Shown piece after piece: positions 35,317-44,847 of a stretch of 64,000 bases of DNA (the first letter of the stretch is position 1; every line of letters begins with the position of its first letter). Both the position numbers and the translations under genes were made by a program. The DNA is from Fodinibius sp034521915 (GTDB taxonomy: Bacteria > Bacteroidota > Rhodothermia > Balneolales > Balneolaceae): assembly GCF_034521915.1 (NCBI RefSeq), contig NZ_JAXHLU010000016.1, positions 124,001 to 188,000 on the forward strand, read 5' to 3'. The notes below the pieces were generated by a model. It was not told the origin of the DNA and did no database searches. It saw only the letters and a list, made by a program, of their open reading frames with translations.

Positions 35317-35328
35317 AAATAGCAGGGT

Positions 35329-35883
35329 TTAAAATTCAATTCCAGGTTGATCGAGAAAAATACTTACATGGGTGCGTCCATATTCTTTGTAGTATGCGCA
35401 GTGCGGGTGATCGGTAAAATTGTGCCGCTTGTCGTGCTCAAGAATTAACCACCCACCTTCTGCCAGCCAACCGTCTGTGGTAATCGTTTTGATCATCTCG
35501 TGCATGTAGGCATAATCGTAGGGCGGATCAGAGAAAATGATATCATAGGGGAGGGACATACCCTCCAGAAATTTTTCTACCGGCGATGTGGCTGTCCTGA
35601 TTTGATCACTAACATCAAATTCGCGTCCTACACTTTCGATATGCTTGATATTCCTGCGGTCGCTATCTACAAATAGTACTTTTGAGGCCCCTCGTGAAAT
35701 AGCCTCAAATCCCAGATTGCCAGAACCGGCAAAAAGATCCAAAATATTGGTATTTCGGATATATTTTCGGGCATCAAGTATTGAGAAAAGCCCTTCTTTG
35801 GTGCGTGCTGCCGTGGGACGTACGTTTAATGTGTTTGGAATATTTATCTGTCGGCCTTTTAAGGTGCCGGTAATAATACGCAT
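35329..35883 (-). CDS. rsmD: 16S rRNA (guanine(966)-N2)-methyltransferase RsmD
   Basis: Methylates G966 of 16S rRNA using S-adenosylmethionine. The protein has 184 residues. N-terminal MRIITGTLKGRQINIP and RPTAARTKEGLFSIL, SAM-binding DLFAGSGNLGFEAISRGA (near residue 48) and the catalytic SDPPYDY (near 117) are all present. It is the second-last gene of the group, followed by coaD, the usual order. Confidence 0.95.
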   Translation of the reverse strand: MRIITGTLKGRQINIPNTLNVRPTAARTKEGLFSILDARKYIRNTNILDLFAGSGNLGFEAISRGASKVLFVDSDRRNIKHIESVGREFDVSDQIRTATSPVEKFLEGMSLPYDIIFSDPPYDYAYMHEMIKTITTDGWLAEGGWLILEHDKRHNFTDHPHCAYYKEYGRTHVSIFLDQPGIEF

Positions 35884-35973
35884 GTGCTGCTAATTCTGTT
35901 TTTAAAACCTTGTTTAGGTGCAAAAGTACAAAAAATAATACTGACAGAGATAATTGCCGTATAAAGATAGTTA

Positions 35974-36837
35974 TTAATTGTAATCCAGAGCTAACATTAT
36001 TGCCGGGAAAGCCGACTCGAGATTGAAGCCATAGGTTTGTTCGTCAGCTTCGATCTGTATTTTCTTCAGCGTGTCCATTTTTGTAATCGTTCCCGCGTCA
36101 TCCCAAAAAGGTTCAAGAATCTCAATAACTTGAAAAGCATTTTCGCCATAGACGTAAATCTCTTCGTGCAGTCCACCCATCCAGCTAAGCTGCTGCGTAT
36201 GTTGCAACCACAAATAGGGAAGGTCCTGAACTTCATCGTAGGTTATATATGTGGCACCGCGCAGCTTGCCGAGTATAAATGAAGCTATCGAAATGCAGTT
36301 TTGGTAACAGCAAATCGTCATAAATGATCCTCCCGGGTTTACATGCTGTATCCAGCGTAATCCTATTTCAAAATCACTGATCAAGTCGGTTGTGGAGGTG
36401 TTACCGGCTAATTTCTGAAATCCTTCGAGGGATTGATTATCGCGCAACAACAGAAATTTATAATCCTGATTGCTTAATGTGTACCAGGTGGGCTGTATGT
36501 TTTTGCGGTCGATCCCGCTCATCAAGATGTTGATATGCTTTTCGCGTTCATCGGAGTCGTCATAAACGATTTTGGGGACCGATGTCCAGCATTCTTGAGT
36601 AGGTAATGAAAGAATACGCAGATGCCGAATTTCGTATTCTTCCTTGAATTGATCTATGGTTTGTTTGATACCCCGAAAATGCTGCTCGGAATTACCAAGC
36701 AGCGTTTCGGTAATATCAAAATTAAAATCGTAGCATCCTATACGCGCCAGCTTTTGTGGACTTGTTGGATCGTTGACAGCATAAAAGAGCTGATTATTAA
36801 AAAAGCAAAGTCCTAAGCAAGGATGTTGTTCCTCCAT
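35974..36837 (-). CDS. DUF3822 family protein
   Basis: A 287-residue protein that matches the DUF3822 pattern common in Bacteroidota, where it usually sits beside rsmD and coaD, as here. There is no signal peptide. Visible segments are CLGLCFFNNQLFYAV near the start, HLRILSLPTQECWTSVPKIV (about residues 97-116), and SAFPAIMLALDYN at the very end, whose family-typical ending supports the frame. DUF3822 proteins have an actin/hexokinase-like fold by prediction; function unknown. It lies seven bases after the GspG-like gene and 90 bases before rsmD. Confidence 0.8.
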   Translation of the reverse strand: MEEQHPCLGLCFFNNQLFYAVNDPTSPQKLARIGCYDFNFDITETLLGNSEQHFRGIKQTIDQFKEEYEIRHLRILSLPTQECWTSVPKIVYDDSDEREKHINILMSGIDRKNIQPTWYTLSNQDYKFLLLRDNQSLEGFQKLAGNTSTTDLISDFEIGLRWIQHVNPGGSFMTICCYQNCISIASFILGKLRGATYITYDEVQDLPYLWLQHTQQLSWMGGLHEEIYVYGENAFQVIEILEPFWDDAGTITKMDTLKKIQIEADEQTYGFNLESAFPAIMLALDYN

Positions 36838-36843
36838 CTTTCA

Positions 36844-37323
36844 TTACTTCCAACTGGCAGCGTTAAGTTCGGTCGTGTTTTCAAGCGATCCGATACGATC
36901 TTCGGTGTCGGGATCTTCGAGCAGATAAATTTGGGGACGAAGGGTATCGTTGAGCGTATACTCAAACTTTTTATGGGGTGGACGCGGAGAGTAGATTAAT
37001 GAGTCCGGTTTGTAACTCTTGTTTGGGTCTAATGGTGCAAAAAGAGAATCCCCTGCAGCAACCATGGCTGAATCTGTTTTTAACCATGTTACCAATGTAT
37101 CAAGTCCACCCTCAGTTGGAGGAAAGTTATCCTTATCTTGCTCGTATTGGACCAAAGCATCGCGGACAAGTCCCATTTGATGACGTACTTTCTCAGTCAT
37201 CTGTTCGCGTTCAATAACTTCTTGGTAGGGATCAACAATTGAATGATACAGCCAATAACCTAAGGCAAGGATGACAATTCCCAGTACAATACTTAATATT
37301 CTATTACGCTTTTCAATATCCAT
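36844..37323 (-). CDS. membrane-anchored protein resembling a GspG pseudopilin
   Basis: A 159-residue protein with one N-terminal helix (LSIVLGIVILALGYWLYHSI, about residues 9-28) and a periplasmic remainder. The sequence ALVQYEQDKDNFPPTEGGLDTLVTWLKT (about 56-83) matches the region after the helix in type II secretion major pseudopilins (the YPTTEQGL signature). There is no prepilin cleavage site before the helix, and no other type II secretion gene is near, so this is probably a pseudopilin-fold protein with another job. It heads the DUF3822-rsmD-coaD group. Confidence 0.6.
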   Translation of the reverse strand: MDIEKRNRILSIVLGIVILALGYWLYHSIVDPYQEVIEREQMTEKVRHQMGLVRDALVQYEQDKDNFPPTEGGLDTLVTWLKTDSAMVAAGDSLFAPLDPNKSYKPDSLIYSPRPPHKKFEYTLNDTLRPQIYLLEDPDTEDRIGSLENTTELNAASWK

Positions 37324-37458
37324 GTGCAGATACGTATATAATTAAAGTGGTTTTTGAAAATATGACTTTGAAAATACATGCCGACTTACTGATATGCAAC
37401 TGCAAGTCTAAAATGGAAAGTTTTTTCTAATATTATTTTTCATGCCTAATGTATGTTC

Positions 37459-38127
37459 TTATGCACTATTTAATGGCTTTAGGTGAAAAACTTTTTCTAT
37501 GAGATAAGAAGATAATCCTCGTCGCTTAAATTGCTGCAGATCTTCCAGCTTTGATTGTTCGTGTAAGCATTCAAGTTTAAACCGGTGGCCAAACAGCTTC
37601 TTTAGCTCTTTTTCGTCCACTGAAAAGGGCGGACCGTTCATCTCACTTTGATCATATTCAAAGGTCTGTATCAATATTTGGGTACTATAATTACAGAGTT
37701 CGATAATTTTTTCAGCATGGTATTGTCGTTTTTCAGCAGGCAAGGCTATGATAGAGGCTTTATCATAGATGAGATCCTGAGGCGGAATTTTGTCAGCCGG
37801 CAGCTTTGCGAAGTCTCCCTCCCATAACTCCATCGAATTGGAACGGTATATCATAAAGCCGTGACTGGTATCCTGAATAAATGATTCGTTGTGTTGTTGC
37901 ATCACATCACGAAGTGCTTTTGAGGATACTTCAACGCCGATGACGGTATCGCATTGATCGGCAAGCCATTCCAGATCAAAGGATTTACCACAGAGTGGTA
38001 CAAGAACCCGAGCATCCGAGTTCATGTTGAGATGACTCCAAAGGTGAGGAAGCGGCGGATAAACAGTATCCATATGCCAGCCGGTATTTCCTTTTCGCCA
38101 TCGGCTTTTCCAGTAACTTATTTCCAT
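37459..38127 (-). CDS. tpm: thiopurine S-methyltransferase family protein
   Basis: A 222-residue SAM-dependent methyltransferase of the TPMT family. It starts with YWKSRWRKGNTGWHMD, the substrate lid of the family, then ARVLVPLCGKSFDLEWLADQ (SAM site, about residues 38-57), VIGVEVSSKAL and the GDFAKLP and YDKASIIALP segments. Bacterial TPMT proteins methylate thiopurines, selenium and tellurium compounds, and their natural substrate is unclear. It is monocistronic and diverges from the MATE gene. Confidence 0.9.
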   Translation of the reverse strand: MEISYWKSRWRKGNTGWHMDTVYPPLPHLWSHLNMNSDARVLVPLCGKSFDLEWLADQCDTVIGVEVSSKALRDVMQQHNESFIQDTSHGFMIYRSNSMELWEGDFAKLPADKIPPQDLIYDKASIIALPAEKRQYHAEKIIELCNYSTQILIQTFEYDQSEMNGPPFSVDEKELKKLFGHRFKLECLHEQSKLEDLQQFKRRGLSSYLIEKVFHLKPLNSA

Positions 38128-38332
38128 GGATGTTCTTCAGTCTGATTTCTGTGTAAAAATAAAACAATTGTATGTTGATAAAATCTAATAATTGATTCAA
38201 TAAATAAAGAAGGAAAATAACGAGTTTTACAAAATCGTAATTCTATTGTGATTAGGTTATATTTAGCCATTTCGAAAATGCCTGTGCTTTCAATTCAAAC
38301 GCTAATGTAAACGACAAATTTCAGCAAGTCCG

Positions 38333-39646
38333 TTGAACCGGAAAGTTTTAAATCTGGCCATTCCTAATATTATAAGTAATCTTTCCGTGCCTCTGCTTGG
38401 AGCGGTTGATACGGCATTGGTAGGGCATCTCGAAGAAGCCTATTACCTTGGAGCTATTGCTGTAGGGAGCATGATTTTCAACTTCATCTTTTGGGGATTT
38501 GGGTTCCTGCGGATGGGAACAACCGGGCTTACGGCACAGGCTTTCGGAGAGAAAAATCAGACAGACAGCATCATGACGCTGGCACGGGCGTTAACGGTGG
38601 CCATTGTTTTTGGAATTTTAATTGTACTGCTGCAGGCATGGATTGCCGACCTCAGTTTTTGGCTCGTTGAAGCATCCCCTGAAGTAGAGCGGTATACCCG
38701 GCTCTATTTTGAGATACGAATCTTTACCGCTCCGGCAACGCTAAGTCTGTATGCGATCAACGGCTGGTTTCTGGGGATGCAGAACGCCCGCTATCCCATG
38801 ATTGTCACTATCTTTTTGAACAGCATTAATATAGGACTCGATGTGCTGTTCGTTTATGGGTTGGGCATGACGGTAGATGGTGTTGCGCTGGGTACGCTCA
38901 TTGCTCGTTATGCCGGGGTAACGCTGGCAGTAGTGCTGCTGATCTATAAATACAGAAAATGGCTGAGTGGCTATGTGCATGATCTCTTGCTTGAGCTGGA
39001 AGCTATTAAAAAATTCTTTTTGGTCAATCGTGATATTTTTATTCGAACCCTATGTCTCATTTTTACCTTTTCCTTTTTTACGGCAAAATCTGCCGAGTTT
39101 GGAAATGTAGTACTGGCAGCCAATTCTATACTGTTACAGCTCTGGATGCTTGTCTCGTACGGCATCGACGGATTTGCCTATGCCGCTGAAAGCTTGATAG
39201 GTCGGTATACAGGTTCCAATCAACAAAAGCGAGTGAAGCTGGCTGTAAAATATTGCTTTATTTGGGGGACGGGCATTGGCGTGGCGGCGTCGCTTGTATA
39301 TGCTATTTTTGATGTGCGAATTCTTCAGATATTTACAAATCAGCAGGATGTCATCAATACGGCAATGGTTTATTTTCTGTGGACGATTGCCGGACCTACG
39401 GTGAGCAGTTTTTCATATATCTGGGATGGCATTTTTATTGGAGCCACGGCAACCGGTCCCATGCGCGACTCTATGATTATCGCGACGCTGATCGTCTTTC
39501 TGCCTACTTATGCTATTGGCGTACATTATGTTGGGAATCACGCGCTGTGGCTTGCAATGACGCTCTTTATGTTGGCTCGTGGTGCTACGCTCACCTATTT
39601 TGCTCCCAAGCATATACTTAAAATAAATTTGTTGTCGAAACAGTAA
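38333..39646 (+). CDS. MATE family efflux transporter
   Basis: A 437-residue membrane protein with about twelve helices, in the DinF-like branch of the multidrug and toxin extrusion family. The start is TTG at 38333; LNRKVLNLAIPNIISNLSVP matches the usual start of the family. Further signatures are PLLGAVDTALVGHL near residue 20, LRMGTTGLTAQAFG near 58 and GWFLGMQNARYPM near 142. Cation-coupled export of drugs or metabolites is expected; the true substrate is unknown. Confidence 0.92.
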   Translation: MNRKVLNLAIPNIISNLSVPLLGAVDTALVGHLEEAYYLGAIAVGSMIFNFIFWGFGFLRMGTTGLTAQAFGEKNQTDSIMTLARALTVAIVFGILIVLLQAWIADLSFWLVEASPEVERYTRLYFEIRIFTAPATLSLYAINGWFLGMQNARYPMIVTIFLNSINIGLDVLFVYGLGMTVDGVALGTLIARYAGVTLAVVLLIYKYRKWLSGYVHDLLLELEAIKKFFLVNRDIFIRTLCLIFTFSFFTAKSAEFGNVVLAANSILLQLWMLVSYGIDGFAYAAESLIGRYTGSNQQKRVKLAVKYCFIWGTGIGVAASLVYAIFDVRILQIFTNQQDVINTAMVYFLWTIAGPTVSSFSYIWDGIFIGATATGPMRDSMIIATLIVFLPTYAIGVHYVGNHALWLAMTLFMLARGATLTYFAPKHILKINLLSKQ

Positions 39647-39655
39647 TTTATAATA

Positions 39656-39725
39656 AATCCTCATGGTTTAGTTGAACCTGATGATCTATTTCTGAGTAAG
39701 GATTACTTGTCAAACCCTGAGGATT
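39656..39725. terminator. long inverted repeat after the MATE gene
   Basis: AATCCTCATGGTTT (39656-39669) pairs with AAACCCTGAGGATT (39712-39725) at 13 of 14 positions around a loop of about 42 bases. There is no T run after it. It lies between the MATE and sixA genes and may be an unusual terminator or an attenuator. Confidence 0.4.
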
Positions 39726-39752
39726 AATAATGAATATTTAAAGCACGGTTTT

Positions 39753-40265
39753 ATGAAGACAATAATGCTAATGCGTCATGCGCAATCATCGCATGGAACC
39801 GGGAATCAGAAAGATTTTGATCGGCCACTCGCTGAACAGGGAAGTATTGATGCATCGCGGATGGGATTGTTCATCAGGAAAGTCGCTGTCCAGCCCGCAT
39901 ATATTGAGGGTTCTACCGCGAAGCGTGCACAAGAAACGATCGAGCTTATTATAAAAGCTGCTGATTTAACATCGGATATGGTGACCTGGAATGAAGATCT
40001 TTATTATGGCGGCGCGCGCGATTACCTCTCGGCAGTACAAAATGCTTCCGACGATACCGATAGAATTATGATTGTAGGGCATAATCCACTGCTTGAAGAA
40101 ACGGTTTCGCTGCTTTGCAATGGTGAAGGAGAATATGTAGCAAGGATACCTTCGGGCGGACTGGTTTGTATTGAGCATCCGGCGATAAAATGGAAGCAGA
40201 TAAAACCTGGTACGGCTCGTTTTCGGTGGATGATGGTTCCCGAACTTTTACAAAAAATGGATTAA
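39753..40265 (+). CDS. sixA: phosphohistidine phosphatase SixA
   Basis: A 170-residue histidine-phosphatase-fold enzyme. The catalytic RHA motif is in LMRHAQSSHGTG at residue 8, a second conserved region is STAKRAQETIELI and the second His is in IMIVGHNPLLEETV near 108. SixA dephosphorylates phosphohistidine on signalling proteins in E. coli; the partner here is unknown. It converges on the SulP gene with three bases between stop codons. Confidence 0.9.
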   Translation: MKTIMLMRHAQSSHGTGNQKDFDRPLAEQGSIDASRMGLFIRKVAVQPAYIEGSTAKRAQETIELIIKAADLTSDMVTWNEDLYYGGARDYLSAVQNASDDTDRIMIVGHNPLLEETVSLLCNGEGEYVARIPSGGLVCIEHPAIKWKQIKPGTARFRWMMVPELLQKMD

Positions 40266-40268
40266 CGC

Positions 40269-42002
40269 TTATCCAATCACATCTTTGTAATCAGCCAGAC
40301 GAGAACTTTTATCTTCCTCGTCAATAAGTTCTAAAATATGTGATACGGCCTCGTGTGGATCGCGATAAAAGTGGTCGGACCCCAGAAACTCTCTTAACCC
40401 TGATTTGTCAACTACGTCGCGGACCGGCCCTTTAAGTCCCGCAATATACAGTTCGATATCCCAGTTTTTAAGAGTACCCACCATCGATTTTATCTTGTCG
40501 ATGGCTGTGGTATCTAATGAATTAATGGTGCTTCCATCAATAATAACATATCGCGTTGATTGATTGCGTTTACGGCTTTTTTCAATGATGTAATCCCTGA
40601 AGAAATCAGCATTAACAAATGAAAATGACGCATCCACCCGTAAGATCATAACCCCGTTAATAGGTTTAGCTTCTGGATTCCGGTCCAAATTTTTAAATAG
40701 TCGTGTACCTGGAATAATACCAAGCTCTGCTACATTGGGTCGGCTGTAGTGGTAGAACATGTAAATCATTGAAGCGATTACGCCTAACAAAATTCCTTCT
40801 TGTATGCCAATAAGAAGAGTACTTAGGGCAGTAAAAATGGCAATAAGTCCCTCACTGCGTTTGGTTTTGTATAAAAACTTGAATTCTCCAATGTCAATGA
40901 GGTTAAGGGCCGAAACAATAATGATGGCCGCGAGTATTGGCATGGGCAGGAAGTAGAAAATAGGTGTCAAAAACAGAAGGGTGGCGATGATGACGACAGA
41001 GGTTATAATATTGGCCAGTGGTGTTTGGACATTAGCCTGCTCGGATGCCGCCGATCGGGAAAAGCTGCCTGATACGGGAATGGATTTAAATAAGCTGCCC
41101 AAGAAGTTGGAGGCACCAAGGGCTACGAGCTCGTGATTAGCATCAATAATATAGTTATGGCGTTTGGCAAACGTTTGTCCCAGCGAAGCCACGCTCATAA
41201 ACTGTACCAAAGCTAAAGTGAGTGCGGTGGGTAGTAATTCTCGCATGTTGTTAAAATTAATTTCCGGCAAAGCAAAAGATGGTAACCCGGATGGGATATC
41301 ACTAACTAATTGAATACCTAATTTTTCGGCTCCAATTCCCCATGATAATACCAGGCTGCCAATAAGAATGATTACTGAAGATGGAAAAACAGGTTTAACA
41401 TATCGCATGATAGCCAGTAGCAAAATAGCGCCACCACCCCACATAAATGTTTGCCAATGAATTTCGTCGAATTGCAGCAGCATTTCTTCTATGATAACGA
41501 AGACATATTGCGTTTGTGGAATATTGATACCTAATAAATTATTTACCTGACTAAATGCAATAATGATGGGAGCAGCAAGCGTAAAACCGGCTATTACAGG
41601 ACGTGAAAATATGTTTAAAATTGATCCCAGCCGCATTGATCCCATTAATAGTTGCATACCCCCGGCCATCATCGTAAGTAGAATGGTAAGCGTGATATAT
41701 CGATCGGTGTTGGGTTCGGCAAGAAGGCTAACGCCCGCGGCAACAATGAGCATATCGATGGCGACGGGGCCGATGGACAGGTTTTTAGATGTACCTAATA
41801 GCGGATAGATAAGCAGAGGGATGACGCCGGCATAAAGGCCGTAGATGGGAGGAACGCCCGCAATTACGGCGTAAGCCATGCCCTGTGGAATAAACATCAC
41901 GCCGGTCGTTAGTCCGGCGGTAAGATCCCCGCCAAACTTATGGCTGTTATAATTGGGCAGCCACTCTGCAATTCTAAATGTTTTCCGTAGCCATTCTTCC
42001 AT
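40269..42002 (-). CDS. SulP family inorganic anion transporter
   Basis: A 577-residue inner-membrane protein of the SulP/SLC26 family. About 12 or more helices occupy residues 20-430. The conserved segments DLTAGLTTGVMFIPQGMAYA near residue 25 and the later NFLGSLFKSIPVSGSFSRSA (about 300-320) are typical. A cytoplasmic STAS domain (about 450-560) contains VIIDGSTINSLDTTAID. Sulfate, bicarbonate or other anions are possible. Next to an SLC13-type transporter on the same strand, so sulfate uptake is a reasonable guess; cysH is in the same window but 32 kb away. Confidence 0.92.
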   Translation of the reverse strand: MEEWLRKTFRIAEWLPNYNSHKFGGDLTAGLTTGVMFIPQGMAYAVIAGVPPIYGLYAGVIPLLIYPLLGTSKNLSIGPVAIDMLIVAAGVSLLAEPNTDRYITLTILLTMMAGGMQLLMGSMRLGSILNIFSRPVIAGFTLAAPIIIAFSQVNNLLGINIPQTQYVFVIIEEMLLQFDEIHWQTFMWGGGAILLLAIMRYVKPVFPSSVIILIGSLVLSWGIGAEKLGIQLVSDIPSGLPSFALPEINFNNMRELLPTALTLALVQFMSVASLGQTFAKRHNYIIDANHELVALGASNFLGSLFKSIPVSGSFSRSAASEQANVQTPLANIITSVVIIATLLFLTPIFYFLPMPILAAIIIVSALNLIDIGEFKFLYKTKRSEGLIAIFTALSTLLIGIQEGILLGVIASMIYMFYHYSRPNVAELGIIPGTRLFKNLDRNPEAKPINGVMILRVDASFSFVNADFFRDYIIEKSRKRNQSTRYVIIDGSTINSLDTTAIDKIKSMVGTLKNWDIELYIAGLKGPVRDVVDKSGLREFLGSDHFYRDPHEAVSHILELIDEEDKSSRLADYKDVIG

Positions 42003-42100
42003 ATATCAGTAAGATCCCAGTATCATAAATTGCCCCAAAGATAATAGTTTTGAAGTTTTTTTGTCTATTGAAATAAAAATTATGGCTCATAATATAGATG

Positions 42101-43915
42101 TTATAGTGGCCATATTATAGGAGCTAAGATAATTACTGTGATCCATAATACAATAGCCAGAGGAAATCCCACTCTGGTAAAATCAGTGAACTTATAGTTT
42201 CCGGGGCCATACACCATTAAATTGGTCTGGTAGCCAATAGGAGTCAAAAGTGCCATTGAAGATACCAAGGTAATACTTACGATAAATGCTCTGGGTTCTA
42301 ATCCCTGCGATTGGGCTACAGATAGGGCAATGGGGAACATCAGGGCAATGGCACCATTGTTGGTGATGGTCTCGGTAAGTAATGCTGTTGCTAAAACAAG
42401 TCCGGCAAGTATAATTCTTGGACCGTAATCACTGGTTAAACTAAGTATGCCATTACCTATTAGCTCTGCAGTCCCGCTGACTTCCATCGCTTTTCCAAGC
42501 CCAAGTGCTGCCCCGATAACTATTAAAACCGTCCAGTCGATCGATTCTTTTGCATCCCCCGGATCAATAACATTAAAGGCCAGCAATACTGCTACTCCCA
42601 AGATGCCAGCTAACGCAATATGGAAAACACCGGCTGTAACTGATGCAATGACGCCAATAAGGACGAATACGGATATATATAGATCTTTTCCAACATCCTT
42701 ATCTTTTTTTGGCTCGTCGTTAGGTGTAGGCAACTCTCCGCCAGCCTCACTTGTCAGGTAAAAATCTTGTGAGTCTTCATGGGCCTGTTGGAAACCGCGT
42801 TTAGTGTCTAACAGTAATACATCGCCCGGACGCAGAACAAATTCGCCGAGATTTTTCCGAATGCGTTTTTCACCTCTTCTAACACCGGTAACGGCGGCGC
42901 CAAAACGATCTAAAAGCTTTGCCTCTTCAACCGTAGATCCTACCAGTCGTGAACCTTCTTTGACAACTACTTGATGTAGTTCCCGGTCCTTTTTTTCGTC
43001 CCGCTTAATATCGCGCGGCGGTTTGAATGCAAGTCTCAGGCCAGGATAATCAGTAAGATCGGGAGATATTTCTGAAATTCCTTTTTTGGGAGCATAAAAC
43101 AGGTGATCGCCTGATCGCAGCTTTTCATCCTTGGATACGGGAGCAATCTCATTGTCATGTCTATTAATACGTACAAGACGAAAGCCCGGGAATTGTTGTA
43201 AGTTTGCCTCTTCTATTGTTTTGCCAACGAGTGCAGCTTCTTCTGTTATCTCAAGTTCAACGAGCGATTTACGTTGTGTTTCCTCCTCATCACGAATATC
43301 ACTGCGGTCTGGCGTTAATTTAGGACTAAAAATAATAATGTAAGTCAGACCAATGATAGCACAGGGAACCCCCAGCCAGGCTAATTCAAAAAATGAATAA
43401 CCGGCCAAACCATTACTTTGTAGCAAACCGTGAGCAATAAGGTTTGTGCTGGTTCCAATTAATGTGCACATACCCCCTAAAATGGCTGCATAAGAAAGCG
43501 GCAGCAATAATTTTGATGATGATACATTGTATTTTCGTGCCCATCGACGGATAGCAGGGATTCCCATTGCAACAATAGGCGTGTTGTTTAGAAAACCGGA
43601 ATAGATAGAAACGCCGGGACACATTCTTAGTAGTATTTTACGAATATTTTGGCTACCGCTTCCCAGTATATATTCGCTTGCTTTTTCAAGAGCTCCACTA
43701 TTGCGCAATGCTGCGGCAATAACGTAAAGTGATCCCAGGGCTACAATAGTAGTATTTCCAAACTGATTGACGGCTTGATCGAGACTTATGACGCCTGCCG
43801 CGGTAACAATACCAACAGCAGTTAGAAGTATGGCGTCGGGACTCCAGATATCAAAGAATAGTGCCGTAAACGCTAAAACGATAACAGCAAGAGTTATTGC
43901 AATATCTATACCCAT
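42101..43915 (-). CDS. SLC13 family permease with two TrkA-C domains
   Basis: A 604-residue protein of the divalent-anion:sodium symporter superfamily. N-terminal helices run to about residue 200 (AAALRNSGALEKASEYIL, SGFLNNTPIVAMGIPAI). Two soluble TrkA-C (RCK-C) domains lie at about 220-300 and 315-390 (VVKEGSRLVGSTVEEAKLL), then the second membrane half with LTETITNNGAIALMFPIAL, the symmetry partner of the first. This architecture (SLC13 with internal RCK-C) is typical of bacterial sulfate or citrate-like carriers such as YbhI/SdcS relatives. It lies 98 bases from the SulP gene. Confidence 0.9.
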   Translation of the reverse strand: MGIDIAITLAVIVLAFTALFFDIWSPDAILLTAVGIVTAAGVISLDQAVNQFGNTTIVALGSLYVIAAALRNSGALEKASEYILGSGSQNIRKILLRMCPGVSIYSGFLNNTPIVAMGIPAIRRWARKYNVSSSKLLLPLSYAAILGGMCTLIGTSTNLIAHGLLQSNGLAGYSFFELAWLGVPCAIIGLTYIIIFSPKLTPDRSDIRDEEETQRKSLVELEITEEAALVGKTIEEANLQQFPGFRLVRINRHDNEIAPVSKDEKLRSGDHLFYAPKKGISEISPDLTDYPGLRLAFKPPRDIKRDEKKDRELHQVVVKEGSRLVGSTVEEAKLLDRFGAAVTGVRRGEKRIRKNLGEFVLRPGDVLLLDTKRGFQQAHEDSQDFYLTSEAGGELPTPNDEPKKDKDVGKDLYISVFVLIGVIASVTAGVFHIALAGILGVAVLLAFNVIDPGDAKESIDWTVLIVIGAALGLGKAMEVSGTAELIGNGILSLTSDYGPRIILAGLVLATALLTETITNNGAIALMFPIALSVAQSQGLEPRAFIVSITLVSSMALLTPIGYQTNLMVYGPGNYKFTDFTRVGFPLAIVLWITVIILAPIIWPL

Positions 43916-44457
43916 AAATAAATGAGATTTGTATAGTTAATACTCCTGATTTTCTGATACGCTGAATTGGATACTATCTGCCCGAAATTATCAATTTTTT
44001 AAACAAACTTGAGCCGTCGCAAAATTCCGAAATTCGGAAGATAATATGTGAATATCTATTGGGATGGGATGGAAAAATTTCGACATAAAAACTAATTTTT
44101 ATCTGGTATCGGAGCACCTCTTTTTAATGTTAATTTTCATAAACTGGCCTTCGATTTGCGGGAGCAGATGAAATATAGAAAGGACCGGGGTTTTATCGGC
44201 AGAAGCCTGTTATCGTTTACTTGATGTACTATCAGCTGGAGATACTTGGATATTGGCAGGAGAGAAACATCATCCTAAAAGAAAGAGGAGTAGCAGATTG
44301 ATAATTAGGCCCCTAATTTATTGAGGGCGCTTATGTTGGATAAAAAAGTGCATAGAATGAATTATGTGGATGAAGAATTACGAAGGTGCGTAGATTTTTT
44401 CTTACATTAAAGCGTTTTGAATGTTATTGATATTAAAATTGACTTAGATTTTCGATT
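43916..44457. other. long gap upstream of the 44458 gene
   Basis: 542 bases with no clear gene. One frame from about 44181 reads open for 47 codons (segments VLSAEACYRLLDVLSAGDTW and ILAGEKHHPKRKRSSRL) but has no start codon. A 25-codon ATG frame lies at 44334-44411. Neither has enough support to be called a gene; the first may be the relic of a lost gene. The promoters of the SLC13 gene (minus) and the 44458 gene (plus) must lie here. Confidence 0.35.
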
Positions 44458-44808
44458 ATGAATTACAAGCACAAGTTTTTTTATCTCTGTAAAACCCCAC
44501 TTAGCGCTGAAGGTCCCGATGATGTTGAGATAATTGACCGGGCCGAAAGCAGTGATGAGTTTCCTGAGCTTTTTAAGGAATATGAGGAGCTGCGTTCGCA
44601 TGCGTTTAATGAAGATAAGCTTTACAGTATTATTCGTGCGGATGATGTGTTTGAGATCTTGCGAACGGGTACGGAACGGGAGGCCAAGGAGATGGCTTTT
44701 GACAAGGCCCAGCAAGAGATTGTCACAAATCTGCAGCACCGGGTAATGCAGAAGGATGATAAAGAGGCTAAAGCTATTCTTAAGGAAGTGCATGATGTTG
44801 AATCGTAA
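44458..44808 (+). CDS. hypothetical charged protein
   Basis: A 116-residue soluble protein rich in Glu, Asp and Lys. It starts MNYKHKFFYLCKTPLSAEG and then forms mostly helix (DEFPELFKEYEELRSHAF, AKEMAFDKAQQEIVTNLQH). I do not recognise a family. Its start has no clear Shine-Dalgarno site. It lies 37 bases upstream of the broken RluA gene, so the two may share a transcript. Confidence 0.65.
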   Translation: MNYKHKFFYLCKTPLSAEGPDDVEIIDRAESSDEFPELFKEYEELRSHAFNEDKLYSIIRADDVFEILRTGTEREAKEMAFDKAQQEIVTNLQHRVMQKDDKEAKAILKEVHDVES

Positions 44809-44847
44809 GTGATTTGATATTACCTGCAGTTTCGGACCCGGTTTGTG

